In this document: piece after piece, positions 62,039-64,000 of the stretch
Position numbering within the stretch: position 1 is the first letter of the stretch
Layout of the letters: each line of letters begins with the position of its first letter
Origin: Sphingobium sp.
GTDB taxonomy: Bacteria; Pseudomonadota; Alphaproteobacteria; Sphingomonadales; Sphingomonadaceae
DNA length: 64,000 nt
Direction of reading: 5' to 3'
Assembly (NCBI GenBank): GCA_023266575.1
Contig: JAHFPV010000001.1
Location: 248,001 to 312,000, forward strand
The notes under the pieces: model-generated
Databases searched by the model: none
Told to the model about the DNA's origin: nothing
The model's input: the letters and a program-made list of their open reading frames with translations, nothing else
Made by a program: the position numbers and the translations under genes

Positions 62039-62932
62039 ATGCGACTACCTGATTTTGAGGCCTGGGCGATGTTCGCCGCCGTGGTCGAACATCGCAGCTT
62101 CACCGACGCGGCCAAGGCGCTGAGCGTGTCGAAGGCGACTGTGTCCAAGGCCGTGACCCGGCTGGAAGAGCATCTCGACACCAGCCTGTTCAACCGCACC
62201 AGCCGCCGTCTGGCGCTGACCGAAAGCGGCAAAAGGCTGGCCGATCACGCCCATCGTATTCTTGCCGAAGGACAGGCGGCGGAGGAGGCGGCGCGGGAAG
62301 AAACCGCCGATCTGTCGGGCGTCGTGCGGCTGGGCGCGCCGATGAGCTTTGGCCTGCAACGCATCGCCCCGCTGATTGCCCGCTTTACCCAGGAGCATCC
62401 GCTGGTCGACATCGACCTGCATCTGTCCGACGCGCATATCGACCTCATTGAAATGGGTCTGGACGCCACCATCCGTATCGCCGACATGCCCGACAGTTCG
62501 CTGCGGGCGCGGCGCCTGGCCGATGTGCATATCCATCTCGTCGCGTCGCCCGCCTATCTGGCAGTACGGGGAAGGCCAGTGCATCCTTCGGACCTGAGCG
62601 GCCATGACTGTCTGTGCTATTCCAATGTGACCACGCCCGACGTGTGGCGCTTTACGGGGCCGGGGCAGCAGAATGTGGTGGTGCAGGTCCGATCGCGCCT
62701 GACGGTCAACAGCGGGGACGCGATGCTTCCTGCGTTGCGCGCGGGGGTCGGCATTGCCCGACTGCCCGATTTTATCGTCGGCGAAGCGCTGGCCAATGGC
62801 GAACTGGAGGAGTTGCTGATCGACTGGCGCGCGCCGCCCTTTGGCCTCCACCTCGTCACGCCGCCATCGCGGCTACGCCCCGCCCGCGTCGATGCGCTGC
62901 TGGATTTCATCACTAGGCATCACGGCTGTTGA
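62039..62932 (+). CDS. LysR family transcriptional regulator
   Basis: The 297-residue protein has an N-terminal winged helix-turn-helix (about residues 15-60: SFTDAAKALSVSKATVSKAV, then RLEEHLDTSLFNRTSRRLAL) and a C-terminal inducer-binding domain from about residue 90. It resembles regulators controlling pirin or wrbA in other proteobacteria, which respond to electrophiles or quinones (inference). Start ATG 62039 fits the conserved N-terminus. Confidence 0.95.
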   Translation: MRLPDFEAWAMFAAVVEHRSFTDAAKALSVSKATVSKAVTRLEEHLDTSLFNRTSRRLALTESGKRLADHAHRILAEGQAAEEAAREETADLSGVVRLGAPMSFGLQRIAPLIARFTQEHPLVDIDLHLSDAHIDLIEMGLDATIRIADMPDSSLRARRLADVHIHLVASPAYLAVRGRPVHPSDLSGHDCLCYSNVTTPDVWRFTGPGQQNVVVQVRSRLTVNSGDAMLPALRAGVGIARLPDFIVGEALANGELEELLIDWRAPPFGLHLVTPPSRLRPARVDALLDFITRHHGC

Positions 62933-62948
62933 CGCTCGTTTCGCAGGT

Positions 62949-63079
62949 GAATCTTTCTTGACTCGCAAGGAATCGTTTCGGCCTCAACTCTTTGTAAATA
63001 GATTCGTTTTTGGGCGACTCGTGGATTTCTGCGGGTTAGCGAAAAATTAACCTTTGTCCTTCAGAAGTTTTTTGGTTAA
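62949..63079. promoter_or_regulatory. ctrA promoter region with five GANTC sites and paired TTAACC half-sites
   Basis: GANTC, the CcrM methylation site, occurs at 62949, 62960, 62970, 63001 and 63016. TTAACC (63047-63052) and GGTTAA (63074-63079) are inverted and resemble CtrA half-sites. In Caulobacter, methylation state and CtrA itself control ctrA transcription, so the arrangement suggests the same here. No gene fits in 62933-63140. Confidence 0.7.
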
Positions 63080-63140
63080 TGAATTGATGCGGACGCCGTT
63101 CTGGTGGGGTGAACGGACCTGCGACACAAAGGGGCTTCAC

Positions 63141-63848
63141 ATGCGCGTGCTGCTGATTGAGGATGAACCGACCACCGCCAAGGCGATTGAGCTGATGCTC
63201 ACGACCGAAGGTTTCAATGTCTATACGACCGACCTGGGCGAGGAAGGTCTCGATCTCGGCAAGCTGTATGATTACGACATCATCTGCCTGGATCTCAACC
63301 TGCCTGACATGCACGGCTATGACGTGCTGAAAAAGCTCCGCGCTGCCAAGGTGCAGACCCCGGTGCTGATCCTGTCGGGCATAGCCGAGATGGATAGCAA
63401 GGTCCGCTCCTTCGGCTTCGGCGCCGACGATTATGTGACCAAGCCCTTCCATCGCGAAGAGCTGATCGCCCGTATCCATGCCGTGGTGCGCCGGTCCAAG
63501 GGCCATTCGCAATCGGTCATCCGCACCGGCAAGCTGGCGGTCAATCTGGATGCCAAGACGGTGGAAGTGGACGGCAATCGCGTTCACCTGACCGGCAAGG
63601 AATATGCCATGCTGGAGCTGCTGTCGCTCCGCAAGGGTACGACCCTGACCAAGGAAATGTTCCTCAACCATCTCTATGGCGGGATGGACGAGCCGGAACT
63701 CAAGATTATCGACGTGTTCATCTGCAAGCTGCGCAAGAAACTGGCGCTGGCGTGCAGCGGCGACAATTATATCGAAACCGTCTGGGGCCGCGGCTATGTG
63801 CTGCGCGACCCGGAAGAGGCGATGGAAGAACAGGCCAAGGTCGCCTGA
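63141..63848 (+). CDS. ctrA: Cell-cycle response regulator CtrA
   Basis: The 235-residue OmpR-type regulator has a receiver domain with acidic pocket EDE (residues 7-9), phospho-acceptor Asp51 ([11 protein letters not shown]) and Lys in [10 protein letters not shown], then a winged-helix DNA-binding domain ending [10 protein letters not shown]. It is near full-length identical in plan to CtrA of Caulobacter and relatives, the master regulator of polarity, flagellar genes and replication. The hydrophobic C-terminus (AKVA) fits a ClpXP degradation tag. AAGGGG precedes ATG 63141; a longer upstream frame lacks this support. Confidence 0.97.
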   Translation: MRVLLIEDEPTTAKAIELMLTTEGFNVYTTDLGEEGLDLGKLYDYDIICLDLNLPDMHGYDVLKKLRAAKVQTPVLILSGIAEMDSKVRSFGFGADDYVTKPFHREELIARIHAVVRRSKGHSQSVIRTGKLAVNLDAKTVEVDGNRVHLTGKEYAMLELLSLRKGTTLTKEMFLNHLYGGMDEPELKIIDVFICKLRKKLALACSGDNYIETVWGRGYVLRDPEEAMEEQAKVA

Positions 63849-63881
63849 CGCTTCGCGCCACACGCGCTTACCAGGGGGTGG

Positions 63882-63916
63882 AAAGGCCGATGATCTGTAA
63901 GGATCGTCGGCCTTTT
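63882..63916 (+). terminator. Rho-independent terminator of ctrA
   Basis: Stem arms AAAGGCCGATGATC and GATCGTCGGCCTTT pair with one G-T type mismatch around a short loop, followed by TTTT-CC. It lies 33 bp after the ctrA stop. Confidence 0.85.
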
Positions 63917-63940
63917 CCGTTGTGGCTCGACTGAACTTGG

Positions 63941-63977
63941 CCTAAGATATTGTTCGATAAGGATACAATATCTTAGG
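63941..63977. promoter_or_regulatory. Perfect 13-bp palindrome, likely operator of the next gene
   Basis: CCTAAGATATTGT (63941-63953) and ACAATATCTTAGG (63965-63977) are exact inverted arms with an 11-bp spacer. The palindrome ends 7 bp before the start codon at 63985 and covers the expected promoter, as for a tight repressor. AT-rich arms stand out from the GC-rich context. The right arm also holds the start of the ribosome site. Confidence 0.7.
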
Positions 63978-63984
63978 AGAGGCC

Positions 63985-64000
63985 ATGACGACCCGCCATC
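63985..64000 (+). CDS. Start of an unidentified gene (5' end only)
   Basis: Five codons (MTTRH) are visible before the window ends. GGAGAGG lies 2-8 nt upstream of ATG 63985, so the start is well supported. Too short to identify; the palindromic operator suggests an autoregulated transcription factor or a gene under one. Confidence 0.6.

Overview
This window is high-GC alphaproteobacterial chromosome, almost certainly from a member of the Sphingomonadaceae (Sphingobium/Sphingomonas type). The indications are a complete CtrA cell-cycle regulator behind a cluster of GANTC methylation sites, an Anbu-type proteasome-like operon, and an exosortase A (XrtA/EpsH) exopolysaccharide locus in the compact arrangement seen in sphingomonads. 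That taxonomic call is inference from gene content. Nothing in the window looks like a phage, plasmid backbone or insertion sequence.

Layout. 1-3.5 kb: 5' part of a large single-chain restriction-modification enzyme (Eco57I-like methylase), cut by the window edge. It lies against the 3' end of a tRNA-Met gene (3.75-3.83 kb), which suggests the end of an integrated island. 3.9-9.1 kb: a lipoprotein hydrolase, then the four-gene Anbu operon (permuted ATP-grasp, alpha-E protein, transglutaminase-like protein, N-terminal-threonine peptidase). 9.2-10.2 kb: thioredoxin reductase.

10.2-36.9 kb: the main surface-polysaccharide region. It opens with an acyl-chemistry module (acyl carrier protein and FemAB/GNAT-like transferase on the minus strand; AMP-forming acyl ligase and PLP decarboxylase on the plus strand). 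A tightly packed plus-strand run follows: export lipoprotein, chain-length regulator, tyrosine autokinase, outer-membrane beta-barrel protein, AAA ATPase, deacetylase, two tandem FemAB proteins, glycosyltransferase, exosortase A fused to EpsI, and an asparagine-synthase-like amidotransferase. Next come a priming sugar transferase, glycosyltransferases, two methyltransferases, a flippase and a large membrane protein. Most junctions from 15 to 37 kb overlap by 4 bp or lie within about 20 bp. A likely division of labour is: the priming transferase and glycosyltransferases build the repeat unit, the flippase moves it, the Wzz-like/kinase/export/barrel proteins polymerise and export it, and the FemAB, deacetylase, amidotransferase and ligase/ACP genes decorate it. 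No PEP-CTERM substrate and no PrsK/PrsR/PrsT regulators are visible.

36.9-46.3 kb: housekeeping and metabolism (amidohydrolase, 3-hydroxyisobutyrate-dehydrogenase-like enzyme, threonine ammonia-lyase, N-end-rule aminoacyl-tRNA-protein transferase, a PAS-GGDEF-EAL protein, an RcnB/glycine-zipper protein, free-methionine sulfoxide reductase). 46.4-51.8 kb: a second small polysaccharide locus with GT2, GtrA-like, methyltransferase, GT4 and a paralogue of the large membrane protein. 51.8-62.9 kb: ArfB, an RluA-type pseudouridine synthase, an acyltransferase, the agmatine-to-putrescine pair aguA-aguB, an M28 and an S9 peptidase, WrbA, and a divergent pirin/LysR pair. 63.1-63.8 kb: ctrA. The window ends in the first codons of a gene behind a perfect palindromic operator.

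Four types of intergenic palindromic repeat occur; two of them recur inside the window. No intergenic stretch exceeds 300 bp.
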